Source of the DNA: Fibrobacteraceae bacterium
GTDB lineage: Bacteria > Fibrobacterota > Fibrobacteria > Fibrobacterales > Fibrobacteraceae
Assembly: GCA_021443045.1 (NCBI GenBank)
Contig: JABUUT010000052.1
Span: 19,025-38,720, forward strand
Reading direction: 5' to 3'
Length of the DNA: 19,696 nt
The translations under genes and the position numbers were made by a program. Below the pieces are notes generated by a model. It was not told the DNA's origin and did no database searches. It saw nothing but the letters and a program-made list of their open reading frames with translations. Each line of letters opens with the position of its first letter. Within the stretch, counting starts at the first letter, position 1. Shown in pieces: positions 13,701 through 19,696 of this stretch.

Positions 13701-15695
13701 GTGAAAAAGTTAATTACGGGTATGCTCGTTATGGCTGTGGCTTCCATGGCTCAAACGGGTTTAATGGGTGGCTCTGAGGGTATTCACCAGCAGAGCGCAA
13801 AAACTTTAGGCCAGTGGATAATTTCTGTCGGAACTGGTGGCGACATTGCCAGCGACAGCTGGGCGTTGTCTCGCAATGGCCAGTTCACCGACGAAAATGG
13901 AACCCACCACTATAAGGAATCGGTAGCTTCTTTGGCTGGTAACTTTAATGCAGCCTTGGGCCTTACCAACTTTATGGATGCGGGTATCAGCTTGCCGTTG
14001 TACTATGACCATGCTGCTTCTACCGATAGCGAAAATGCTGGTGGTGACCACAACATGTGGAAGGCTAGCCGTGGTGACTTGAATGGCTGGCTAAAAATTC
14101 GCTTGCCACTAGATACCAATGCTATCTTTAACGTGGCTGCCTTGTACAATGTATTCTTGCCCTGCGGTGAAGCCTCTGCAGGTGTGCGACCTCGCCATGT
14201 ATGGTATTTGAGTTCCGGGCCCGACGAAGAAACCCACCCTTACACTGCCGATTACTGGGCTATGTCTGGCGTGTTTGTAATGTCTTTGAACCTTCTTCCA
14301 TTGGGAGTTCCCGTTCATTGGAATGCTCACCTTGGCTATGTAGGAGTTTTCACTGGCGGAACCAATTCTATTGTTTATGGCACTGGTGTAAACTTTATTC
14401 CAAACACATGGATGAACGTATTCCTGGAATTCTCGGGTGAAATGCGTGTTGAAAAAACAGACTATCCTCGTGATCCTCTGATTGATCCAATGCTCCTCAC
14501 TCCTGGTTTGCGTTTCCATCTTCCATTCAACATAGACTTTGCCATGGGTATGGATGTTGCCGTTCGCTGGTTTAAGAACCCTGGCTTTGACAAGAAGACT
14601 GAACTGGACGATGCCAGAAATCATCAACTTCGCTTTTTGGATGAAGATGGCAAGGTATCTTACTATGGCTATACTTCTACTCCACTTTTTGCTCCTACTG
14701 CAGCTATTACCATTCACGTGGATTCCAAGCCCTTTATTGATTCTGACTACGATGGTGTTCCAGATGACAAGGATTTGTGTGCCCACACTTCCCGCAAGGC
14801 TAAGGTGGACTCTACAGGTTGCCCTCTGGATTCTGACCATGATGGTGTTCCTGACTTTAAGGACCGTTGCAAGGATTCCCCTGCGGGCTTCAAGGTGGAC
14901 AAGCGTGGTTGCACCGTAGATTCTGACCGCGATGGATACGCGGACCATGAGGATAAGTGCCCCAACTCTATGCCTGGCCAGCCTGTGGATACAACAGGTT
15001 GTGAATTGGATACCGACATGGATGGCGTTTCTGATGTTAGAGACCGTTGCCCCAATACAAAGCCAGGCATTATTGTTGACTTGGTGGGTTGCCCTGCTGA
15101 TACCGACCGCGATGGTATTTTAGATTCCTACGACAAGTGCCCCAACACTCCAAAGAGTTTCCGTGTAGATTCTACAGGTTGCCCTCTAGACCAGGACAAT
15201 GACGGTGTTCCTGATGAAAAGGATTTGTGCCCATACACTAAGCTTGGGTACGCTGTAGATTCTGTAGGTTGCGCCATTGACACCGACAAGGATGGTGTTC
15301 CTAATGTAACCGACAAGTGCCCAGATACTCCGTTTGGTACCTTTGTGGATCCTAGCACTGGTTGTGAACCTGTGGATGCCAAGGCTGCTTCTGACTCTGC
15401 CAAGAAGACTCCTTCCCAGACGGATTCTTTGGCAATGCCACAAACTGCCCCTCAAATTGCTCCGGAGACTGTGGCTCCTGAGGCTTCAGCAGATTCTGTA
15501 AAGAGCACGGAGGTAAAGCCGGTTCAGGATTCTACTTCGGTTCAACCTGAGGTAAAGCCAGAGGCAAAACCCGAAGCAAAGCCTGAAGCCGCTCCAGCTG
15601 CCGCCACTGCGCAGCCCGAAAAGAATGCTGAAATGCAGCCCGCTTCCAAACCAGCAGAAGCGGCTCCAGCAGCGAAAACACCCAACAAAAAGTAA
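13701..15695 (+). CDS. TSP3-repeat outer membrane protein lacking an OmpA C-terminal domain
   Basis: The 664-residue protein starts at GTG with AAGGA 8 nt upstream. A signal peptide (cleavage near ASMA, residue 16) is followed by an N-terminal beta-rich domain (about 17-345) very similar to that of the next gene, for example the block with YPRDP, DPMLLTPGLRFHLP and AVRWFKNPGFD. Seven thrombospondin type 3 repeats of about 30 residues (347-557) follow, each with Asp-rich calcium loops (DxDxDGxxD) and two cysteines. In place of an OmpA peptidoglycan-binding domain the protein ends in about 105 residues rich in Pro, Ala, Glu, Lys and Ser, with KPEA repeats. It is probably an outer-membrane protein with a periplasmic or surface stalk; which side the stalk faces is not shown. 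It lies 38 bp after the Wzc-like gene and ends at its own terminator. Confidence 0.85.
   Translation: MKKLITGMLVMAVASMAQTGLMGGSEGIHQQSAKTLGQWIISVGTGGDIASDSWALSRNGQFTDENGTHHYKESVASLAGNFNAALGLTNFMDAGISLPLYYDHAASTDSENAGGDHNMWKASRGDLNGWLKIRLPLDTNAIFNVAALYNVFLPCGEASAGVRPRHVWYLSSGPDEETHPYTADYWAMSGVFVMSLNLLPLGVPVHWNAHLGYVGVFTGGTNSIVYGTGVNFIPNTWMNVFLEFSGEMRVEKTDYPRDPLIDPMLLTPGLRFHLPFNIDFAMGMDVAVRWFKNPGFDKKTELDDARNHQLRFLDEDGKVSYYGYTSTPLFAPTAAITIHVDSKPFIDSDYDGVPDDKDLCAHTSRKAKVDSTGCPLDSDHDGVPDFKDRCKDSPAGFKVDKRGCTVDSDRDGYADHEDKCPNSMPGQPVDTTGCELDTDMDGVSDVRDRCPNTKPGIIVDLVGCPADTDRDGILDSYDKCPNTPKSFRVDSTGCPLDQDNDGVPDEKDLCPYTKLGYAVDSVGCAIDTDKDGVPNVTDKCPDTPFGTFVDPSTGCEPVDAKAASDSAKKTPSQTDSLAMPQTAPQIAPETVAPEASADSVKSTEVKPVQDSTSVQPEVKPEAKPEAKPEAAPAAATAQPEKNAEMQPASKPAEAAPAAKTPNKK
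14739..15371 (+). repeat. Seven in-frame 90-bp TSP3 coding repeats
   Basis: Six 90-bp units and a final 93-bp unit each encode D-x-D-x-DG-x-x-D ... D-x-C ... VD-x-x-GC. They are diverged at DNA level. Repeat 1 begins at residue 347 of the protein and repeat 7 ends with GCEP at 557. Confidence 0.9.
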
Positions 15696-15729
15696 TTTTT
15701 ATTAAACAAAACAATAAAAATCTTTGAAA

Positions 15730-15759
15730 TAGCCCCCGTTACGGGGGCTAATTTTTTTT
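15730..15759 (+). terminator. Intrinsic terminator between the two OmpA-like genes
   Basis: A 9-bp stem TAGCCCCCG/CGGGGGCTA (15730-15738 and 15742-15750) with a TTA loop is followed by eight T (15752-15759). It separates transcription of the two paralogues, so the second needs its own promoter in the 65 bp that follow. Confidence 0.9.
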
Positions 15760-15824
15760 GAAAGAACTCTGTTAAAAAAAAATGTTATCTTATGCTAAAA
15801 GTGTAAAACTCTAAAGGAGTCGTA

Positions 15825-18293
15825 ATGAAAAAACTAATTGCACTGTCCCTGATGACAGTTGGGTTTGCCTTTGCACAATCGGGTCTTGCTGGTGGGTCTG
15901 ATGGCTTGCACCAGCATAATGCAAAAACTTTGGGCCAGTGGAATGTTCATTTTGGAACCGGTGGTGATATAGCCAGTGACAACTGGGCACTGGCCCGTGG
16001 TGGGTATTTTGATGATGAAAATGGCAGACAGTATTTCCATGAATCGGTGGCTTCTTTGTCTGGCAATATCAATATGGCTGTTGGCTTGGCAGACTTTATA
16101 GATTTGGGTGTTAGCATGCCTCTCTATTATGACCACGCTAACGACGATTCTGGCGATGCGGCAGAATACAATATGTGGAAGGCATCTCGCGGTGATTTGG
16201 AAACATGGCTCAAAGTGCGCCTCCCTATTGATTCTAACGCTGTATTTAATATGGCTGCCCTGTACACCTTCTATTTCCCCACAGGAGAACAGGGTGCAGG
16301 TGTTCGCCCTCGCCATGCTTGGTATCTGGGCGAAGGCCCCAACAAGGCTACGCACCCCTACACTAGCGATAAGTGGGCCATGTCTGGCATTTGGGCCATG
16401 ACTTTAGATTTGACCAAGGTGGGTGTTCCTGTCCGCTGGAACGTTCATGGTGGCTATGTGTATGTGCTAGAAGGAGGTACCGATGCCGTTGTTTATGGTA
16501 CTGGTTTGAATATTATTCCTTCGAAATACGTAGACATTTTTGCTGAATTCTCCGGTGAAATGCGAGTGCAAAAGACCGCTTACCCACGGGACCCTATGGT
16601 AGATCCCATGCTCCTGACTCCTGGTCTTCGTTTCCACCTGCCTTACAATATAGATTTGGCAATGGGCCTGGATGTAGCTGTTCGCTGGTTTAAGAATCCT
16701 GGCTTTGACTATGACAAGGAAATGGAAAAGTGCGGCGAATTTACACTTTATTATGTGGATGAAAAGGGCCGTAAGGCAACTTACTGCTATGCCTCCACTC
16801 CTATTTTTGCTCCTACGGCTTCTCTGTCTTGGCACTTTGATGCAAAAACTGACAAGGATGAAGACGGTGATGGCGTTGTAGATGAAAAAGACCAGTGCGC
16901 CCACACCCCTCAAGGTGCTAAGATTGATGAAAACGGCTGCCCCATTGATAGCGACAAGGATGGCGTATTTGATGGCTTGGATCAGTGCACCAACACACCA
17001 GAAGGGGCTCCTGTAGATTCTTTGGGTTGCCCATTGGATAGCGATAAGGATGGCGTGTTTGATTACATGGACAAGTGCCCCAATTCTACTCCAGGAGGCT
17101 CTGTAAATTTGGAAGGCTGCGAAAGCGATTTTGACAAGGATGGTATTCCTGATGTTATTGACCGCTGCCCCAACACCCAGTCTGGCATTGCTGTAGATTC
17201 TACAGGTTGCCCGGCCGATGCTGATAAGGATGGTGTTTTGGATGCCTTTGATAAGTGTCCCAACACCCCTGCTGGTTTGCCTGTTGACTTGACTGGATGC
17301 CCTGCAGATGCCGACAAGGATGGCATTGCAGATGCTGTGGACAAGTGCCCCAACACTCCTGCTGGTTTGCCTGTGGATAGCACGGGTTGCCCTGCTGACG
17401 GTGATAAGGATGGTGTACCCGATGCTATGGATAAGTGCCCCAACACCAAGGCTGGCGCTTCTGTAAACTACGAAGGTTGCGAAGGTGACTTTGACGGTGA
17501 TGGTGTACCCGATGCTATGGATAAGTGCCCCAACACCAAGAAAGGTTACCCTGTAGATAGTACGGGTTGTCCAGTGGATGCCGACAAGGATGGTATTCCT
17601 GACGCTCTCGACAAGTGCCCTAATACAGCTGCTGGTACATCGGTAGACAGTACAGGTTGCCCCATGGACTTTGACAAGGATGGCATTCCAGATGACCACG
17701 ACCGTTGCCCCAACACTCCAAAGGGCTTGGTGGTAGATTCTCTGGGTTGCCCTGCTGATGGAGATAAGGATGGCGTGCCTGATGGTGTGGATAAGTGCCC
17801 CACCACCGAAAAGGGCATTTCTGTAGACTCCGTAGGATGCCCATTGGATACGGACCACGACGGTGTTGCCGACCACTTGGACAAGTGCCCCTACACACTG
17901 ACTGGAGTTAAGATTGATTCCAAGGGTTGCCCCACTAACAAGAAGGAAGACCTGAACAAGCTGAAACAGGGAATTCAGTTCCAGCCTAATTCCGTGAAGT
18001 TTACCAAGAACAGCTACGGCACCTTGAAGGACATTGCTGCCTTGATGAAAAAAATTCCAGAAGCCAAGTTGGAAGTGCAGGGCCATACCGACAATGTGGG
18101 TAAGGAAAGCAAGAATAAGGAACTTTCTCAGAAGCGGGCTCAGGCTGTGGTTGACTATTTGGTTGACAAGGGCAATGTAAACCCGACACGGCTCCGTGCT
18201 GTGGGTTACGGCTCTGAAAAGCCTATTGCAAGCAATGGTTCCAAGAAGGGCCGCAAGCAGAACCGCCGTGTGGAACTGGTTCCATTTGAATAA
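15825..18293 (+). CDS. OmpA-family protein with 12 TSP3 repeats
   Basis: The 822-residue protein has a signal peptide (cleavage near AFA, residue 17), an N-terminal beta-rich domain (about 18-340) closely related to that of the preceding gene, twelve TSP3 calcium repeats (343-704), and a C-terminal OmpA/MotB peptidoglycan-binding domain (about 712-822). That domain shows IQFQPNSVKF, GHTDNVG with the peptidoglycan-contacting Asp, LSQKRAQAVVDYL and NRRVEL with the conserved Arg. It would tie the outer membrane to the cell wall over a long, calcium-stiffened stalk. AAGGAG is 7 nt before the ATG. Proteins of this design are typical of Fibrobacter and some other phyla. A terminator follows at 18318-18351. 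Confidence 0.93.
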   Translation: MKKLIALSLMTVGFAFAQSGLAGGSDGLHQHNAKTLGQWNVHFGTGGDIASDNWALARGGYFDDENGRQYFHESVASLSGNINMAVGLADFIDLGVSMPLYYDHANDDSGDAAEYNMWKASRGDLETWLKVRLPIDSNAVFNMAALYTFYFPTGEQGAGVRPRHAWYLGEGPNKATHPYTSDKWAMSGIWAMTLDLTKVGVPVRWNVHGGYVYVLEGGTDAVVYGTGLNIIPSKYVDIFAEFSGEMRVQKTAYPRDPMVDPMLLTPGLRFHLPYNIDLAMGLDVAVRWFKNPGFDYDKEMEKCGEFTLYYVDEKGRKATYCYASTPIFAPTASLSWHFDAKTDKDEDGDGVVDEKDQCAHTPQGAKIDENGCPIDSDKDGVFDGLDQCTNTPEGAPVDSLGCPLDSDKDGVFDYMDKCPNSTPGGSVNLEGCESDFDKDGIPDVIDRCPNTQSGIAVDSTGCPADADKDGVLDAFDKCPNTPAGLPVDLTGCPADADKDGIADAVDKCPNTPAGLPVDSTGCPADGDKDGVPDAMDKCPNTKAGASVNYEGCEGDFDGDGVPDAMDKCPNTKKGYPVDSTGCPVDADKDGIPDALDKCPNTAAGTSVDSTGCPMDFDKDGIPDDHDRCPNTPKGLVVDSLGCPADGDKDGVPDGVDKCPTTEKGISVDSVGCPLDTDHDGVADHLDKCPYTLTGVKIDSKGCPTNKKEDLNKLKQGIQFQPNSVKFTKNSYGTLKDIAALMKKIPEAKLEVQGHTDNVGKESKNKELSQKRAQAVVDYLVDKGNVNPTRLRAVGYGSEKPIASNGSKKGRKQNRRVELVPFE
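16851..17936 (+). repeat. Twelve in-frame 90-bp TSP3 coding repeats
   Basis: The first unit is 96 bp (extra Asp-Gly pair in DKDEDGDG) and the other eleven are 90 bp. Forty bases are identical at 17411-17450 and 17501-17540, exactly one repeat apart, which points to recent duplication or conversion between repeats 7 and 8. Confidence 0.92.
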
Positions 18294-18317
18294 TCGGTTT
18301 TGCCGCAAAATTATATT

Positions 18318-18351
18318 AAAAAAGGGTGCCTTTAAAAAGGCTCCCTTTTTT
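18318..18351 (+). terminator. Intrinsic terminator after the OmpA-family gene
   Basis: A long hairpin pairs AAAAAAGGG.GCCTT with AAGGC.CCCTTTTTT around a short TAAA loop, with one T-T mismatch (18327 and 18342). The A-rich left side and T-run right side suit a terminator that can work in both directions. Confidence 0.85.
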
Positions 18352-18393
18352 GTTTGTAGAAAATTCTAAATTGTGAATTGCCCTTGCAATAAA

Positions 18394-18402
18394 AAGGTGG
18401 AG
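18394..18402 (+). promoter_or_regulatory. Ribosome binding site deciding the epimerase start
   Basis: AAGGTGGAG precedes the ATG at 18406 (eight bases from AAGG). An earlier in-frame TTG start at 18373 would add 11 residues before the Rossmann strand that no family member needs, so 18406 is preferred. Confidence 0.7.
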
Positions 18403-18405
18403 TTC

Positions 18406-19401
18406 ATGAGCAAAAAAATTTTAGTAACGGGTGCTGCAGGCTTTATAGGATGTGAAGTTTCCCTGATTCTTCTTTCTAAAGGCTACCAGGTGGTGGGTAT
18501 AGACAACATGAATTCCTACTACCAGGTATCGCTTAAGGAAAATCGTTTAAAGCGCTTGGCTTCTTGCAATGGTGCTTCTAATTTTAGTTTCGAAAAAATG
18601 GACTTGGCAAACGGGGCCACTATTTCGGCACTTTTTGAAAAGGAACATTTTGATGGCGTGGTTCATTTGGGCGCACAGGCTGGGGTTCGCTACAGCTTAG
18701 AAAACCCTCAAGCCTACATCGACAGCAACATTACCGGTTTTTTAAATATTCTGGAAGGTTGCCGCAGGTTTCCCGTGCAGCAGCTGGTATATGCTTCCAG
18801 CAGCAGCGTGTATGGCCGCAATACCAAAACTCCATTCTGCACCACCGATCCTGTGTGCTCGCCCTCTAGCCTTTACGCCTCCACCAAACGCAGTAACGAA
18901 CTGATGGCTGAAACATACCGCCACTTGTTTAAGGTTAATTCTGTTGGGCTTCGCTTTTTTACCGTGTATGGCCCCTGGGGCCGCCCCGACATGGCTCCAT
19001 GGCTTTTTGCTGATGCTATTTTGCACAACCGTCCCATTAAAATTTTTAACAACGGCCACATGATGCGGGACTTTACCTACATTGCCGACATTGCCGAAGG
19101 GGTTGTAAAAATTTTTGAAACTGGGATGGCGCGAGTTTTAGCCGGAGGTGCCGATTCGGAGCACAGGCTGTACAACATTGGTCACGGAGAGCCGGTGAAC
19201 TTGCTGGATTTTGTGAAGACGTTGGAAAATCACTTGGGAAAAGAAGCGGAAAAAATTTATCTGCCTATGCAGCCAGGAGACGTGGAAGTGACTTGGGCCG
19301 ATACCAAAGCTTTGGAAGCGGACTGTGGCTACACGGCCGATACCACCCTAGATGCTGGCATCAGGGCTTTTGCAGAGTGGTTTAAGGAATATAACGCCTA
19401 A
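18406..19401 (+). CDS. UDP-glucuronate 4-epimerase-like NAD-dependent epimerase
   Basis: The 331-residue protein is an extended short-chain dehydrogenase. The N-terminal Rossmann motif GAAGFIG and IDNMNSYY bind NAD, and the catalytic set is the Ser-rich YASSSSVYG with the Tyr/Lys pair in YASTKRSNE. The block GLRFFTVYGPWGRPDMAPWLF is characteristic of UDP-glucuronate 4-epimerases (CapI/LspL type), which interconvert UDP-glucuronate and UDP-galacturonate in the cytoplasm for capsule, lipopolysaccharide or exopolysaccharide synthesis. The length is normal. It has its own transcription unit after the terminator at 18318-18351. Sitting near the Wzc-like gene, it may supply an acidic sugar to the same polymer; that link is inferred. 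Substrate assignment is from motif resemblance. Confidence 0.87.
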   Translation: MSKKILVTGAAGFIGCEVSLILLSKGYQVVGIDNMNSYYQVSLKENRLKRLASCNGASNFSFEKMDLANGATISALFEKEHFDGVVHLGAQAGVRYSLENPQAYIDSNITGFLNILEGCRRFPVQQLVYASSSSVYGRNTKTPFCTTDPVCSPSSLYASTKRSNELMAETYRHLFKVNSVGLRFFTVYGPWGRPDMAPWLFADAILHNRPIKIFNNGHMMRDFTYIADIAEGVVKIFETGMARVLAGGADSEHRLYNIGHGEPVNLLDFVKTLENHLGKEAEKIYLPMQPGDVEVTWADTKALEADCGYTADTTLDAGIRAFAEWFKEYNA

Positions 19402-19436
19402 GATTTTTCGGGTCACCAGTAAAATCCTATGAAAAT

Positions 19437-19496
19437 GGTGGTTGGTAAACGGTGGCTGGTAAACGGTGGCTGGTAAACGGTGGCTGGTTATTGGTG
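19437..19496 (+). repeat. 7/14-bp repeat array, right-hand composite element
   Basis: Eight heptamers alternate GGTGGCT and GGTAAAC (14-bp unit GGTGGCTGGTAAAC, with three near-perfect copies), then GGTTATT and GGTG. The linker with TATGGATATTC and a TGGATCC repeat follows, the same order as at 56-145. The array starts 36 bp past the epimerase stop. Confidence 0.75.
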
Positions 19497-19518
19497 TTTG
19501 CATATTTGTATGGATATT

Positions 19519-19650
19519 CCCTGGATCCCTCCCCTATCGCGCTGCTCCAGGGCTAAAGGCCAGCTCGGAATGACAAAATGTTAATCACTAATCATTAACA
19601 ATTAAACATTTCACTGGATTCTTCACGGCGTGTGCCATTCGGGATGACTC
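19519..19650 (+). repeat. Two diverged hairpin repeats in the 3' intergenic region
   Basis: The first copy (19521-19576) begins TGGATCC and ends GGAATGACA with a changed, longer middle. The second (19615-19648) begins CTGGATTC, keeps the CGGC...GCC inner arm and ends GGGATGAC. The spacer TTAATCACTAATCATTAACA recalls the spacer of the left cluster. The rest of 19402-19696 shows no gene. Confidence 0.65.
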
Positions 19651-19696
19651 TCTCAAGGTTCATAAAGTTGATTTTTATTGATACCCTCTTTCGTCT

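Noticed and set aside
14109..14948. A 279-codon minus-strand open frame inside the first OmpA-like gene
   Set aside because: It is antisense to a well-supported secreted protein, with no recognisable domain or ribosome binding site.
15758..15796. TTGAAA and TATCTT/TATGCT as a promoter for the second OmpA-like gene
   Set aside because: The spacing is about 22-27 bp and too far from 17 bp; a promoter is expected here but cannot be placed with confidence.
14739..17936. Regular 90-bp repeats considered as a CRISPR or satellite array
   Set aside because: The repeats are in frame, encode TSP3 calcium motifs with paired cysteines, and have no unique spacers.
16467..18308. A 613-codon open frame on the minus strand across the OmpA-family gene
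   Set aside because: It is the antisense of the periodic TSP3 coding repeats, and its translation is a low-complexity 30-residue echo (VGALIHSI, NTILVGI). The plus-strand frame has a signal peptide, calcium motifs and an OmpA domain.

Overview
The window looks like chromosomal DNA from a Gram-negative bacterium with a complex outer membrane, most likely Fibrobacter or a close relative. The reasons are two OmpA-type proteins with long thrombospondin type 3 (TSP3) calcium-repeat stalks, an outer-membrane and lipoprotein signature, a family 5 glycoside hydrolase, a separate MacB-like exporter, and bacterial intergenic hairpin repeats. The assignment is inference from gene resemblance; no rRNA, tRNA, phage, transposase or CRISPR array is visible.

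Layout. 1-291: intergenic repeat cluster. 292-1023 (-): type I 3-dehydroquinate dehydratase, divergent from a tightly packed plus-strand operon at 1098-5044 (ClpP-family protease, FtsY, small lipoprotein, exported thioredoxin-like protein, membrane glycosyltransferase, small exported beta-rich protein). 5067-6483 (-): a GH5 glucanase without signal peptide, preceded by a 96-residue unknown protein. 6571-8384 (+): a MqnA-type chorismate dehydratase and a REC-GGDEF diguanylate cyclase, closed by a strong terminator. 8494-9123 (-): KDPG/KHG-type aldolase. 9124-9407: second repeat cluster, inverted. 9408-11387 (-): a two-gene MacB-like ABC exporter. 11545-18293 (+): a Wzc-type polysaccharide co-polymerase/tyrosine kinase followed by two paralogous TSP3-repeat OmpA-like proteins. 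18406-19401 (+): UDP-glucuronate 4-epimerase. 19402-19696: third repeat cluster.

How the parts fit. The right-hand third is about the cell surface: the Wzc-like protein would control export and chain length of a polysaccharide, the epimerase would supply UDP-galacturonate, and the two OmpA-like proteins would sit in the outer membrane. The ClpP-FtsY operon joins protein quality control and membrane targeting with envelope functions. The remaining genes are housekeeping: shikimate pathway, menaquinone by the futalosine route, 2-keto-3-deoxy sugar acid metabolism, c-di-GMP signalling.

Most worth a second look: a composite intergenic element (7-bp repeat array, short linker, hairpin) present at three loci with base-pair covariation; the pair of OmpA-like paralogues, of which only one keeps the peptidoglycan-binding domain; a MqnA protein with a changed conserved Asn; and a ClpP without the usual N-terminal segment.
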